38,282 nucleotides of DNA from Clostridiales bacterium (lineage in GTDB: Bacteria > Bacillota > Clostridia > Christensenellales > Aristaeellaceae), in the NCBI GenBank assembly GCA_012729115.1, contig JAAYDR010000041.1, positions 1 through 38,282 on the forward strand, read 5' to 3'. Of this stretch, positions 8,251 through 17,624 are shown in pieces; position 1 is the first letter of the stretch, and every line of letters starts with the position of its first letter. The position numbers and the translations under genes are program-made. A model generated the notes under the pieces. It had not been told where the DNA came from. It worked only from the letters and a program-made list of their open reading frames with translations, and did no database searches.

Positions 8251-9330
8251 ATGAGCAACGCGGTCATTATTCGGGATGTGATTAAGCGGTATGGTAAGTT
8301 TACCGCTGTAAACGGCATCAACTTGAATATCAGGCAGGGTGAGTTTTTCACTTTGCTTGGGCCATCCGGCTGTGGCAAGACAACGCTGCTCCGCATGATA
8401 GCGGGGTTTAACAGCATCGAGGCGGGCGATATCCTGTTTGGTGAGAAGCGCATGAATGACGTACCCGCCCATAAGCGCGATATCGGCATGGTATTTCAGA
8501 ACTACGCGATTTTTCCGCATCTGACTGTGGAAGAGAACGTCGCATACGGCCTTAAAGCCAAGCACTTGCCCGCAAAGGAGATTGCCACGCGAGTGGCCGA
8601 GGCACTGGAACTGGTGCAGATCCAGCAATTGGCCAAGCGAAAACCCAGCGAGTTATCCGGCGGCCAACAACAACGCGTAGCGTTGGCACGGGCATTCGTT
8701 ATTGAACCTTCAGTGCTGCTCATGGATGAACCGCTGTCAAACCTGGACGCAAAGCTTCGTGTACAGATGCGGTCCATTATCAAAAAGCTCCAGCGGAGGC
8801 TTGGCATCACCACCATCTACGTTACCCACGATCAGGAAGAGGCGCTTGCCATTTCCGACCGCATCGCGGTGATGAAGGACGGCGTAATCATGCAGTGCGG
8901 TACGCCGGTGGACATCTATGCAAAGCCTGAAAACCCTTTTGTAGCCAGCTTCATCGGCATCTCCAACTTTATTGGGTGCAAGGTCGGGCAAGGCGTGCAG
9001 CCTGGCATGGCCCGCGTGCAGGTGGAAAATGCGATTGATCTGAGTATTGCTGTCAGAAAGCCCTATACAGGGGAGGGAATCATATCCGCGCGCCCTGAGC
9101 AGCTGCGCATCAGCGACGAGGGCATGCCTGCAACCATCATGCTATCCACCTTCCTGGGCGATTTCATTGAGTACGAGGTACTTCTGGACAACGGACAGAC
9201 GCTCCAGCTCAACGAGTACACCAAGGACACCGAAAAACTGTATCCCGACGGCGCAAAGATACACGTTACTTTCGACCCTGCCCGTGTGAGCCTTTATACG
9301 GGCGATACCCAGGAGGTGCTCAGCATATGA
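8251..9330 (+). CDS. ABC importer ATPase with TOBE domain (FbpC/PotA-like)
   Basis: This is the cytoplasmic nucleotide-binding subunit that powers the importer. I start it at MSNAVIIRDV because GGGAGGGA lies directly upstream; an in-frame extension to 8167 runs through the intercistronic hairpin. The 359 residues contain Walker A GPSGCGKT at 37-44, Q-loop VFQNYAIFPH, signature LSGGQQQRVALARA from about 135, Walker B LLMDEPLSNLD from about 156 and switch THDQEEA. The last 110 residues fit a TOBE regulatory domain (for example SARPEQLRIS), as in FbpC and PotA. Its stop overlaps the permease start by four bases (ATGA). Confidence 0.95.
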   Translation: MSNAVIIRDVIKRYGKFTAVNGINLNIRQGEFFTLLGPSGCGKTTLLRMIAGFNSIEAGDILFGEKRMNDVPAHKRDIGMVFQNYAIFPHLTVEENVAYGLKAKHLPAKEIATRVAEALELVQIQQLAKRKPSELSGGQQQRVALARAFVIEPSVLLMDEPLSNLDAKLRVQMRSIIKKLQRRLGITTIYVTHDQEEALAISDRIAVMKDGVIMQCGTPVDIYAKPENPFVASFIGISNFIGCKVGQGVQPGMARVQVENAIDLSIAVRKPYTGEGIISARPEQLRISDEGMPATIMLSTFLGDFIEYEVLLDNGQTLQLNEYTKDTEKLYPDGAKIHVTFDPARVSLYTGDTQEVLSI

Positions 9331-10997
9331 AAGCGCGTGACCTTCGCCAGAGGCGGCTGAGTTTTGACTTCTGGACGTTTATGAAGATCGCCATCATCGC
9401 GGCGTTGGCTTTGTTCGTCGTCTATCCCTTTTACACGCTGATCACCAGAAGTGTCTACTCAAACAAAGAAGAAGGCTTGACGCTATACAATTTCATTCGA
9501 TTTTTTACCAAAAGTTATTACTATACATCCCTGAAAAACACCGCCGTCGTCTGCCTCACGGCAACGGTGACCACCATCCTGATCGGCGTTCCTATTGCCT
9601 ATTTGATGACGCGATACAATATTTTTGGCAAGAAGCTCCTGTATATCATGATCATCATGGCGCTCATGAGCCCGCCGTTTATCGGAGCGTATTCATGGAT
9701 CCTCATGTTTGGGCGCTCGGGATTCATCACAAAGCTGATGCTGAACGTTTTTGGTATCACGCTGCCAACCATCTATGGTCGAGGTGGAATTATTCTGGTG
9801 TTTACCTTCCACCTGTTCCCCTATGTGTACCTGTACACAGCCGGCGCCATGTCCAGCATCGACAGCTCGTTGGAGGAGGCAGCGGAAAACCTGGGTTCCA
9901 GCAAACTGCGCAGGCTGTTCACGGTAACGCTTCCCGTGATTCTGCCCTCGATCCTCGCGGGTGCGGTGATGGTGTTCATGACCTCGCTGGCCGACTTTGG
10001 CACGCCCATGCTCATCGGTGAGGGGTACACTGTGTTGCCTGTGCTGGTATATAACGAGTACATGAGCGAGTTGGGCGGCAACGCCTATATGGCAAGCGCC
10101 TTGTCGGTCATCATCGTGTTCTGTTCGCTTTCCGTACTCCTGGTGCAAAAGCTTATCGTGGAAAAAAGGAATTATACCATGACAGCCATGCGCCCGCCTC
10201 AGGTAATTGAGTTGCACGGTTTGAAGCGCTTTCTGGCATCGCTGCCTGTCTACATTATAGCGATCATCTCCTTTATGCCGCAGATTGTGGTTGTGGTAAT
10301 GAGCTTTATCCAGCGCAGCTTCTCCGGTGTAATGCAGGGTATCAACTTTGAGAACTACAGGATCATTGCAAAGCGCCTATCCACGAACATTACCAATACC
10401 TACCTCTTCTCCGTTGCGGCGATCGTGTTAATCGTCCTTGTTGGAATGCTCGTTTCCTACATCATTGTGAGGAAGCGCGGGAAAGTGGGTCAGTTGATTG
10501 ACCTGATCGTCATGTTTCCCTACGTGATTCCAGGCTCGGTGCTGGGTATCGGTCTCATTGTGGCCTTTAATCGCCAGCCGATTGTACTGACCGGTACGGC
10601 GTTGATCATGGTCATCTCCTATGTGATTCGAAAGCTGCCCTACACCGTGCGCTCCGGCAGCGCATTCTTGTACCAGATGGACCCATCCATTGAGGAAGCG
10701 TCCATCAATCTGGGTGTGTCGCCCATGCGCACCTTCTTCAAGGTCACAGCGCGTATGATGCTGCCCGGCATCATGTCGGGTGCGATACTCTCCTGGATTA
10801 CCTGCATCAATGAGCTGTCCTCCAGTATCATGCTCTACAGCGGTAAAACCTCCACCATTGCCGTTGCCATCTACCAGGAGGTCATGCGCATGAGTGACGG
10901 CACGGCGGCGGCTTTGGCAACAATCCTCACCCTCACCACCATCCTTTCTCTGCTCATTTTCATCCGCGTTTCCAAGGGAAAGGTATCCATTATTTAG
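9327..10997 (+). CDS. ABC importer permease, two fused membrane domains (FbpB-like)
   Basis: The 556-residue integral membrane protein forms the pore of the importer. It holds two copies of the binding-protein-dependent transport domain, about 12 membrane segments in all. Each copy has an EAA-type coupling loop: EEAAENLGSSKLRRLF in the first half and EEASINLGVSPMRTFF in the second. This one-chain arrangement is typical of ferric FbpB/SfuB permeases. The start overlaps the ATPase gene by four bases, so the two are translationally coupled. The 216 bases after it contain a loose CTCGCCT/AGGCGAG inverted repeat (11030-11070) but no clear T-tract terminator. Confidence 0.93.
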   Translation: MKARDLRQRRLSFDFWTFMKIAIIAALALFVVYPFYTLITRSVYSNKEEGLTLYNFIRFFTKSYYYTSLKNTAVVCLTATVTTILIGVPIAYLMTRYNIFGKKLLYIMIIMALMSPPFIGAYSWILMFGRSGFITKLMLNVFGITLPTIYGRGGIILVFTFHLFPYVYLYTAGAMSSIDSSLEEAAENLGSSKLRRLFTVTLPVILPSILAGAVMVFMTSLADFGTPMLIGEGYTVLPVLVYNEYMSELGGNAYMASALSVIIVFCSLSVLLVQKLIVEKRNYTMTAMRPPQVIELHGLKRFLASLPVYIIAIISFMPQIVVVVMSFIQRSFSGVMQGINFENYRIIAKRLSTNITNTYLFSVAAIVLIVLVGMLVSYIIVRKRGKVGQLIDLIVMFPYVIPGSVLGIGLIVAFNRQPIVLTGTALIMVISYVIRKLPYTVRSGSAFLYQMDPSIEEASINLGVSPMRTFFKVTARMMLPGIMSGAILSWITCINELSSSIMLYSGKTSTIAVAIYQEVMRMSDGTAAALATILTLTTILSLLIFIRVSKGKVSII

Positions 10998-11172
10998 CAA
11001 GAACGTGTTTTTCATAGACGTTTAGCCCGCTCGCCTAAATGCCGCGCTCAGCCAATGGAGGCCAGGCGAGGAAATGGCGGGCGGGCTGTGTCTGTGGGGG
11101 ATTGTTGGTTGCCTTGGCCTGTGCTTTGTCATGGGCTTGGGGAGGATCGTAGCTCTCAGCAGGAGCAAAGTA

Positions 11173-11181
11173 TGGTATACT
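11173..11181 (+). promoter_or_regulatory. Extended -10 promoter of dnaE
   Basis: TGGTATACT (11173-11181) is an extended -10 element 33 bases before the dnaE ATG. No convincing -35 hexamer lies 16-18 bases upstream, as is usual for extended -10 promoters. Confidence 0.5.
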
Positions 11182-11213
11182 GATCCCAGGAACTTTATCC
11201 AAGGAGGAAGCCC

Positions 11214-14200
11214 ATGGCCTTTGCCCATCTGCATCTGCACACGGAATACAGCCTTTTGGATGGCGCTTGCCGGATCAAGCCGCTGGTGAAGCACCTCAAG
11301 GAACTTCGTTTTGACCATTGCGCCATCACCGATCATGGGGTGATGTACGGAGTGGTTGATTTTTACTCCGCCTGCAAGGAGGCGGGTATCCATCCGGTCA
11401 TCGGCTGCGAGGTTTACGTATGCCCGGATCGCTTTGAAAAACAAACCGCCTCCCGTGAATACAGCCATTTCATTCTGCTGTGTGAAACCCAGGAGGGGTA
11501 TCAAAACCTAACCAAGTTGGTGAGCGCGGGTTTCACAGAAGGCTTTTACTACCGTCCCAGAATTGATTACAACCTGCTGCGGCAGCATCACAAGGGCCTG
11601 ATCGGACTGAGTGCCTGCTTAAGCGGGGACCTGCCCAAACTTATCCTCCAGGGCCGTATGGCGGAGGCGAAGGCGTATGCCTTGGACATGGAGAGCCTCT
11701 TTGGCAAGGGGAACTTTTTCATTGAGCTGATGGATCATGGTCTCCCCGAGCAGCGCCAGGTTCTTCCCGGTCTTGTGAAGGTATCTCAGGAAACGGGGAT
11801 CCCCATGGTGGTGACCAATGACTGCCACTACCTTCTGCGCCAGGATGCCCAGGCCCAGGAGGTACTCATGTGCATTCAGACAGGCAAGACCCTCCAGGAC
11901 GAAGGCCGTATGCGCATGGAGACCGAGGAGTTGTATGTAAAAAGCGAGGAGGAAATGCGTGTGCTGTTTCCGGAGTACGGGGAGGCCATTGAGAGAACCG
12001 CCGAGATTGCCGCCCGATGCCAGGTGGAATTTGATTTCAATAGTATCCATCTGCCGAAGTATCCGGTGCCCGAGGGAGAAACTGCACTGGAAATGCTGAA
12101 ACGCCTCTGCCGGGAGGGTTTGCACAGGCTTTATCCCGGTCAGGCCGACGACCCGGACAGTGAGCCCTCCCGGCGTCTGGCATACGAGCTCGACATGATC
12201 GCCCGGATGGGTTATGTAGACTACTTTCTCATCACCTGGGACTTCATCAACTATGCGAAACGCAATGGGATTATGGTGGGGCCGGGCCGCGGCAGCGGCG
12301 CAGGCAGCATTGTGGCCTACACCCTGTCCATCACCGCTCTGGACCCGCTGAAATACAACCTGATCTTTGAACGCTTTCTCAATCCCGAACGCCTGAGTAT
12401 GCCTGATCTGGACATCGATTTTTGCTATGAGCGCCGCCAGGAAGTGATCGACTATGTGGCTGCCAAGTACGGCAGCGATCATGTGGCCCAGATCATCACC
12501 TTTGGCACCATGAAGGCCAAGGCTGTGGTGAGAGACGTAGGCCGTGCCCTGGGGATGAGCTACGCCGCCGTGGATCAGGTGGCCAAGGCGATCCCCTTTT
12601 CACTGGACATGACCCTTAGCAAGGCCATGGAGATCAGTCCGCAGCTTCATACCTTACTGGAAAAAGATCCCCAGGTGCGAAAGCTCCTGGAAATGTCCCT
12701 GACCCTGGAGGGGATGCCCCGTCATGCCAGCACGCATGCCGCCGGGGTATTGATCACCGCCCGGCCTGTGACAGACTATGTGCCGCTGCAGCTGAATGAT
12801 GAGGTGATCACCACCCAGTACACCATGGGGATCCTGGAGAAGCTGGGCCTGCTCAAAATGGATTTTCTGGGCCTTCGTACCCTCACTGTAATTCGGGACA
12901 CCATCGATGTATTGCAGCAGGAAGGGATCACCCTCCGGGTGGAAGATATCCCTTTGGATGATCCTAAGGTCTACGAGATGATTTCCGCCGGGGACACCGA
13001 TGGGGTGTTCCAATTGGAAAGCAGCGGTATGCGTCTCTTCCTCCAAAATATGAAGCCCAATTGTTTTGAGGACATCATCGCAGCCATCTCCCTGTACCGG
13101 CCCGGGCCCATGGATTCCATCCCCCGTTATATACAGGGGAAGAATGACCCTGCTACCGTGCATTATGAAACTCCTTTGCTCAAGCCCATCCTGGATGTCA
13201 CCTACGGCTGTATGGTCTACCAGGAGCAGGTGATGCAGATTGTCCGGGATCTGGCAGGCTATAGCCTGGGCCGCAGTGACCTGATGCGCCGGGCCATGGC
13301 CAAGAAGAAGAAGGATGTGATGGCCAAGGAACGGGAGTACTTCGTCCACGGCATGAAGGATGAGGAAGGCAATCAGGTGATCGAAGGAGCCGTGCGCAGA
13401 GGGGTACCGGAGAGCGTGGCGGAAAAGATCTTTGACGACATGTCCGCCTTTGCCAGCTACGCCTTCAACAAGAGCCATGCCGCAGCCTACGGGGTGCTTG
13501 CCGTACAGACCGGATGGCTTAAAGCCCACTATCCTGTGGAGTTTATGGCCAGCATCATGAACAGCATGATGGACAGTTTGGGTAAGGTTGCAGAGTACAT
13601 CCAGTATTGCCGCAGCCGGGTCATCCCGGTTCTTCCGCCGGACGTGAACTCCAGCGGTTGGCGCTTCACCGTGGATCATGATCACAAGGGGCGGCTGGGC
13701 ATTCGCTTTGGTCTTGGAGGTGTCAAGAATGTGGGTCACCATGCGGTGGAAGCAATTTTGCGCGAGCGGCAAAACGGACTCTACAAGGGTCTGTATGATT
13801 TTGTTCGTCGCAATGTTTCCGACGCATTGAACAAGCGAACCCTTGAAAGTCTGATCAAGGCGGGGGCGTTTGACAGCATGGGCCTCAATCGAGCACAGCT
13901 GCTGTCCCTCTACGAGGGAGCTTTGGAGGAGGCGGTCCAGAAGCGCAAGGCCAATATCTCCGGGCAGGTATCTCTCTTTGACATGGCCGGAGCCGGTGAG
14001 ACCGCGGATCCCATTCCTCCCCCTATGGACGAGTATCCCTCCCGGGAACTGCTGAGCATGGAAAAGGACATGACCGGGGTATACATCAGCGGCCATCCCC
14101 TGGACGAGGTGACAGCGGTGCTGCAAAGCGGATTTACCAGCGTCCAGGATGTGATGACCCTCTCCCAGGGGGAGGATCATGGCATGGCTTACGACGGCAG

Positions 14201-14909
14201 CCCGGTAATGATGGCCGGGATTTTGACCGCCTGCAAGGGCAAGATTACCAAGAAGGGAGGCATGATGGGTTTTGTCACCCTGGAGGATCTGACCGGGCAG
14301 ATTGAGGGTCTGGTGTTCCCCAAGGTGTACGAAAAGTATCTGCCTCAGCTGAGGGCCGACAACATCGTTTGCCTGAGCGGAAAGCTGTCCTTTCGGGAAG
14401 AGGAGGAGCCCAAGCTGCTGGTGGATACGGTACAACAGCTCACGCCAAACAGCCAGATTGTACCCAAACCGCTGCTGCCCGTAGCGGCTGCGCGGGAGGA
14501 TGATGAGGACTGGATGTGGGAGGCAGGAGAGGAAAGCTGGACCGCTGCCCAGCCCATTCTCCAGCCCGCCATGGGACAGGCCCCTCTAGACCGTCCTTCT
14601 GATATCAGGCCTGCCCCAAAAGCTGCCCCCCAGAACAAGGCCGATGATCCCCGGCCGCTCACCGATGCCCAGCGTGCCAAGCAAGCCCGGCGCAAAATGT
14701 ATCTTCTGGCCCCCACCCGCGCGGATTTGGAGCGGGTAAAGAACCTGTGCGGGTGTCATCCGGGGCAGACGCCCGTTTATGTACAGATCGGTCAGGAGAA
14801 GATTATGCTTCTGCTATCCCAAGAGTTTTGGTGTGACGGGGGGGACGGGTTGCTGATGGAGTTGAAGGACACTTTTGGTCAGGATGGGGTCGTGATCAAG
14901 GAGGGGTAG
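11214..14909 (+). CDS. dnaE: DNA polymerase III alpha subunit, DnaE type
   Basis: This is a replicative C-family DNA polymerase. In Firmicutes with PolC it typically extends primers for lagging-strand synthesis; PolC is not in this window. The 1231 residues begin with a PHP domain (FAHLHLHTEYSLLDGA, ITDHGVMYG). The palm carries the catalytic PDLDIDF at about 397-404. The fingers region includes GPGRGSGAGS near 360. The OB-fold lies near 1005-1065 (VTLEDLTGQIEGLVF), before a Pro/Ala-rich linker and a final globular segment of about 70 residues. AAGGAGG precedes the ATG by about six bases. The length is somewhat above the 1100-1180 usual for DnaE, owing to the linker. It appears monocistronic or loosely linked to the GntR gene. 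Confidence 0.97.
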   Translation: MAFAHLHLHTEYSLLDGACRIKPLVKHLKELRFDHCAITDHGVMYGVVDFYSACKEAGIHPVIGCEVYVCPDRFEKQTASREYSHFILLCETQEGYQNLTKLVSAGFTEGFYYRPRIDYNLLRQHHKGLIGLSACLSGDLPKLILQGRMAEAKAYALDMESLFGKGNFFIELMDHGLPEQRQVLPGLVKVSQETGIPMVVTNDCHYLLRQDAQAQEVLMCIQTGKTLQDEGRMRMETEELYVKSEEEMRVLFPEYGEAIERTAEIAARCQVEFDFNSIHLPKYPVPEGETALEMLKRLCREGLHRLYPGQADDPDSEPSRRLAYELDMIARMGYVDYFLITWDFINYAKRNGIMVGPGRGSGAGSIVAYTLSITALDPLKYNLIFERFLNPERLSMPDLDIDFCYERRQEVIDYVAAKYGSDHVAQIITFGTMKAKAVVRDVGRALGMSYAAVDQVAKAIPFSLDMTLSKAMEISPQLHTLLEKDPQVRKLLEMSLTLEGMPRHASTHAAGVLITARPVTDYVPLQLNDEVITTQYTMGILEKLGLLKMDFLGLRTLTVIRDTIDVLQQEGITLRVEDIPLDDPKVYEMISAGDTDGVFQLESSGMRLFLQNMKPNCFEDIIAAISLYRPGPMDSIPRYIQGKNDPATVHYETPLLKPILDVTYGCMVYQEQVMQIVRDLAGYSLGRSDLMRRAMAKKKKDVMAKEREYFVHGMKDEEGNQVIEGAVRRGVPESVAEKIFDDMSAFASYAFNKSHAAAYGVLAVQTGWLKAHYPVEFMASIMNSMMDSLGKVAEYIQYCRSRVIPVLPPDVNSSGWRFTVDHDHKGRLGIRFGLGGVKNVGHHAVEAILRERQNGLYKGLYDFVRRNVSDALNKRTLESLIKAGAFDSMGLNRAQLLSLYEGALEEAVQKRKANISGQVSLFDMAGAGETADPIPPPMDEYPSRELLSMEKDMTGVYISGHPLDEVTAVLQSGFTSVQDVMTLSQGEDHGMAYDGSPVMMAGILTACKGKITKKGGMMGFVTLEDLTGQIEGLVFPKVYEKYLPQLRADNIVCLSGKLSFREEEEPKLLVDTVQQLTPNSQIVPKPLLPVAAAREDDEDWMWEAGEESWTAAQPILQPAMGQAPLDRPSDIRPAPKAAPQNKADDPRPLTDAQRAKQARRKMYLLAPTRADLERVKNLCGCHPGQTPVYVQIGQEKIMLLLSQEFWCDGGDGLLMELKDTFGQDGVVIKEG

Positions 14910-15001
14910 ATAAGGGATGAAGCCCTCTGGGTACCTTCTTTTCTGAGGCTGTTGTTATGTACCCTGACCGGGAATGCATTTTCTATCTCTATGGAATTTC
15001 C

Positions 15002-15030
15002 TTGACAATTTGGGGTTTTCAAGATAGCAT
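15002..15030 (+). promoter_or_regulatory. Sigma-A promoter of the GntR-family regulator
   Basis: TTGACA (15002-15007), a 17-base spacer and TAGCAT (15025-15030) form a good promoter. The predicted start falls inside the tandem repeat that follows immediately. Confidence 0.75.
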
Positions 15031-15052
15031 ACAAAATACAAACAAAATACAA
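15031..15052 (+). repeat. Tandem 11-bp direct repeat at the GntR promoter, candidate operator
   Basis: ACAAAATACAA occurs twice in perfect tandem (15031-15041, 15042-15052), beginning right after the -10 and covering the expected transcription start and the edge of the ribosome binding site. GntR/FCD regulators often repress their own gene from sites overlapping the promoter, so autoregulation is a reasonable inference. The unit is not a palindrome like classical FadR-type sites. Confidence 0.5.
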
Positions 15053-15065
15053 AGGGGCTGAGACC

Positions 15066-15752
15066 ATGGCGGCTGGCCGCTTTTCTCCCTCCTTGGAGAG
15101 CAAGCCCATCCGGGAAATCGCTTACGAAACCCTCAAGCACGCCATTATCACCGGGGAGATCCCCGCAGGGGTGCGCATTGTTGAAACCGAATACGCCGAT
15201 ATGATGCACATCAGCCGGACTCCTTTACGGGAAGCCTTGCGCAAGCTCGAGCGGGATGGGCTTGTGGAGTATGTTTTGCGCCGGGGGGTGGTGGTTCGGG
15301 CTTTCACAATCAACGATGTCCAGGAGATTTACACCATCCGCAATGCCCTGGAGATGCTCACGTTGCCCGCCATTGTAGAAAACGCCACGACCAAGGACAT
15401 AGCTGCCCTGCGGGAACTGCTGTGCCAGATGGATGAGCAGATGGAAAAGGGCGATATCGATAAACTTTCTCCATTGGCCCGAACCTTTCATGGAACAATG
15501 ACCCGCCTTTCCAAGCTCAACCGCATCCTGCGGGTCATTGAGAGTCAGGATGAGTACATCACCCGGTTTTCTGCCTTGTCCATTGCCAAGGAGAACCGCC
15601 GGCAATCCGCTCACCATGAACACCACCAGCTTGTGGACATGCTGGAGAAGAAGGATCTGGAGGGGTTCAGCCAGCTTATGAGCAAACACATCGAACGCAG
15701 CAAGCAAACATGTCTTGCGGCGCTGGCGCAAAGCAAGCTGCCTAAAAAGTGA
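15066..15752 (+). CDS. GntR-family transcriptional regulator, FCD (FadR) type
   Basis: The 228-residue protein has an N-terminal winged helix (PIREIAYETLKHAIITGEI, then SRTPLREALRKLERDGLVE at about 48-66), the textbook GntR DNA-binding domain. A helical FCD ligand domain follows with the His positions TFHGTM, HHEHHQ and SKHIERS that bind a metal in this family. The Asp that often lies four residues before the first of these His is Ala here. FCD regulators usually sense carboxylic acids or sugar acids, but no catabolic operon adjoins this one, so the ligand cannot be guessed. AAGGGG precedes the ATG. The pepF gene follows after 112 bases. Confidence 0.92.
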   Translation: MAAGRFSPSLESKPIREIAYETLKHAIITGEIPAGVRIVETEYADMMHISRTPLREALRKLERDGLVEYVLRRGVVVRAFTINDVQEIYTIRNALEMLTLPAIVENATTKDIAALRELLCQMDEQMEKGDIDKLSPLARTFHGTMTRLSKLNRILRVIESQDEYITRFSALSIAKENRRQSAHHEHHQLVDMLEKKDLEGFSQLMSKHIERSKQTCLAALAQSKLPKK

Positions 15753-15864
15753 GACAGGGGATGCTGTTCGTGAACGGTGCCTCTGAAAGTCTGATTCGGC
15801 CATGAATCATGCAGCTAATGGGGATATTATTGTAGCAATATGGCATATGAAAGGACATTGAGCC

Positions 15865-17622
15865 ATGACAGAAACCACATGGGATCTTTCCGTATTTTAT
15901 GAAAGCCTTCAGGATCCGGCCTTTCGCAGGGACATTGAGGAGATTCACGAACGCTTGAGCGAGGGGCATGCTCTGCTGGCTTCAGATACCGCCCCTCTGG
16001 GTCAATTGGAAGGCCTCACCCGGCTCCTGGAAACCCTGGTAAATAAGCTGTACAAGGCATTCTCCTATTGCAATCTTACCCTGGCTACCGATGCGCAAAA
16101 TGACGTGGCCCTAAAATACATGGATGAGCTCAGCCAGCTTATGGTGGACGTGGAGGTATTCCAAAGCGCCTTTACCCGCCATATTGGCTCTTTGGAGAAT
16201 TTGGAAGACTTGATTGCCGCCAGCCCCCTGCTCACGGAGAATGCTTTTATTCTGCGGGAGGCCAGGGAACAGGCCGCCCATCTTCTGCCTGAAAGCATGG
16301 AGAAATGGATGCTGCGTATGTCCTTAAGTGGCGGAGACGCTTTCAGCAAGTTGAGGGATCAGCTTATGGGCACCCATTTGGTGGAACTGGACGGCAAACA
16401 GCAGCCCCTGCCCGCCGTGCGGGGCATGGCCTATGACCCCGATCCCCAGGTCCGTAAAATGGCCTATGAGGCTGAACTGGCTTCCTATGCCAAGGTGGAG
16501 CTGCCCATGGCCTTTTGCCTGGCAGGGATCAAAGGGGAGGCCCTCACTATGGCCGAGGCCAAGGGTTATCCCGATCCGCTAACCCGGCAGTTGGCCGAGA
16601 GCCGAATGGACCATGAAACCCTCCAGGCCATGCTCACTGCAATCCAGGAGGCTCTGCCGGATTTTCGGCGCTATCTGCGGGCCAAGGCCAGGCTGCTGGG
16701 ATATCAGGACGGCCTCCCGTTCTATGATCTGTTTGCGCCGGTTACCAAGGCCGGGGCGCGCTACACACCCCAGCAGGCCCAAAAACTGTTGGTGGATGTG
16801 TTCACCAAAGTACACCCCAAACTTGGGACCTTTATTGACCAGGCCTTTGAAAACCGCTGGATCGACCTTTACCCTAAGGAAGGCAAGGAGGGCGGCGCTT
16901 TCTGTGCGGGCAACCATGAGCTGAAGATCAGCCGGATTCTCAGCAACTTTGTGGGCAGCTTCTCCGATGTGAGCACGCTGGCCCACGAGCTGGGCCACGC
17001 TTGGCATAACCGTTGCCTGGAGAGCGTGGGTGTGCTTATGGCCGATCCCCCCATGGCGCTGGCAGAAACCGCTTCCATTTTTAACGAAACCCTTCTAAAC
17101 CATACCATCCGCCAGAGTGCTGATGACGAGACTGCCTTTGGTCTATTGGAAGGAAACCTTCAGGAGACCACCCAGGTGGTGGTGGATATCTACAGCCGGT
17201 ACCTGTTTGAAAGCGCTGTTTTTGAGGCCAGAAAGACGCATATTCCATCGGCCCGGGAGCTGAAGGACATGATGCTGGACGCCCAGGAAAAGGCTTACGG
17301 AGATGGGCTGGACAAGGAGTTCCGTCACCCCTGGATGTGGGTGTGCAAACCTCATTATTACAGCCTGAACCAGCATTTCTATAACTTCCCCTACGCCTTT
17401 GGGCTGCTGTTTGGCCTGGGGGTCTTTGCGAAATACCAGGAGCAGGGCAACGCTTTCATGCCGCGCTATGATGCCCTGTTGGCGGCCTGCGGCAGCGGCA
17501 AGGTGGCGGATGTGGCAGCAAGCGTAGGCATTGATGTTCGCAGTACCGATTACTGGCGCTCTGCCCTCAGTGTCATCCGGGGCGAGATCGACCAGTTCGT
17601 GGCCATGGTGGAAAAGAGATAA
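15865..17622 (+). CDS. pepF: Oligoendopeptidase F, M3B zinc metallopeptidase
   Basis: This cytoplasmic peptidase cleaves medium-length peptides. The 585-residue protein has an all-helical N-terminal region, then the zinc site HELGH at about 374-378 (context LAHELGHAWHNR) and the third ligand Glu in LAETASIFNE about 26 residues later, as in family M3. The C-terminal segment HYYSLNQHFYNFPYAFG is also typical of PepF and contributes substrate-binding His and Tyr. There is no signal peptide. The ATG at 15865 follows a weak AAGGAC. The nucleotidyltransferase gene begins two bases after its stop, so the two are probably cotranscribed. Confidence 0.93.
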   Translation: MTETTWDLSVFYESLQDPAFRRDIEEIHERLSEGHALLASDTAPLGQLEGLTRLLETLVNKLYKAFSYCNLTLATDAQNDVALKYMDELSQLMVDVEVFQSAFTRHIGSLENLEDLIAASPLLTENAFILREAREQAAHLLPESMEKWMLRMSLSGGDAFSKLRDQLMGTHLVELDGKQQPLPAVRGMAYDPDPQVRKMAYEAELASYAKVELPMAFCLAGIKGEALTMAEAKGYPDPLTRQLAESRMDHETLQAMLTAIQEALPDFRRYLRAKARLLGYQDGLPFYDLFAPVTKAGARYTPQQAQKLLVDVFTKVHPKLGTFIDQAFENRWIDLYPKEGKEGGAFCAGNHELKISRILSNFVGSFSDVSTLAHELGHAWHNRCLESVGVLMADPPMALAETASIFNETLLNHTIRQSADDETAFGLLEGNLQETTQVVVDIYSRYLFESAVFEARKTHIPSARELKDMMLDAQEKAYGDGLDKEFRHPWMWVCKPHYYSLNQHFYNFPYAFGLLFGLGVFAKYQEQGNAFMPRYDALLAACGSGKVADVAASVGIDVRSTDYWRSALSVIRGEIDQFVAMVEKR

Positions 17623-17624
17623 GC

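Noticed and set aside
11030-11070. CTCGCCT/AGGCGAG inverted repeat as terminator of the importer operon
   Set aside because: Long loop and no T-run; the evidence is too weak to list it as a terminator.
12654-14435. 593-codon minus-strand frame opposite dnaE
   Set aside because: Shadow created by GC-rich codon use; dnaE motifs on the plus strand are unambiguous.
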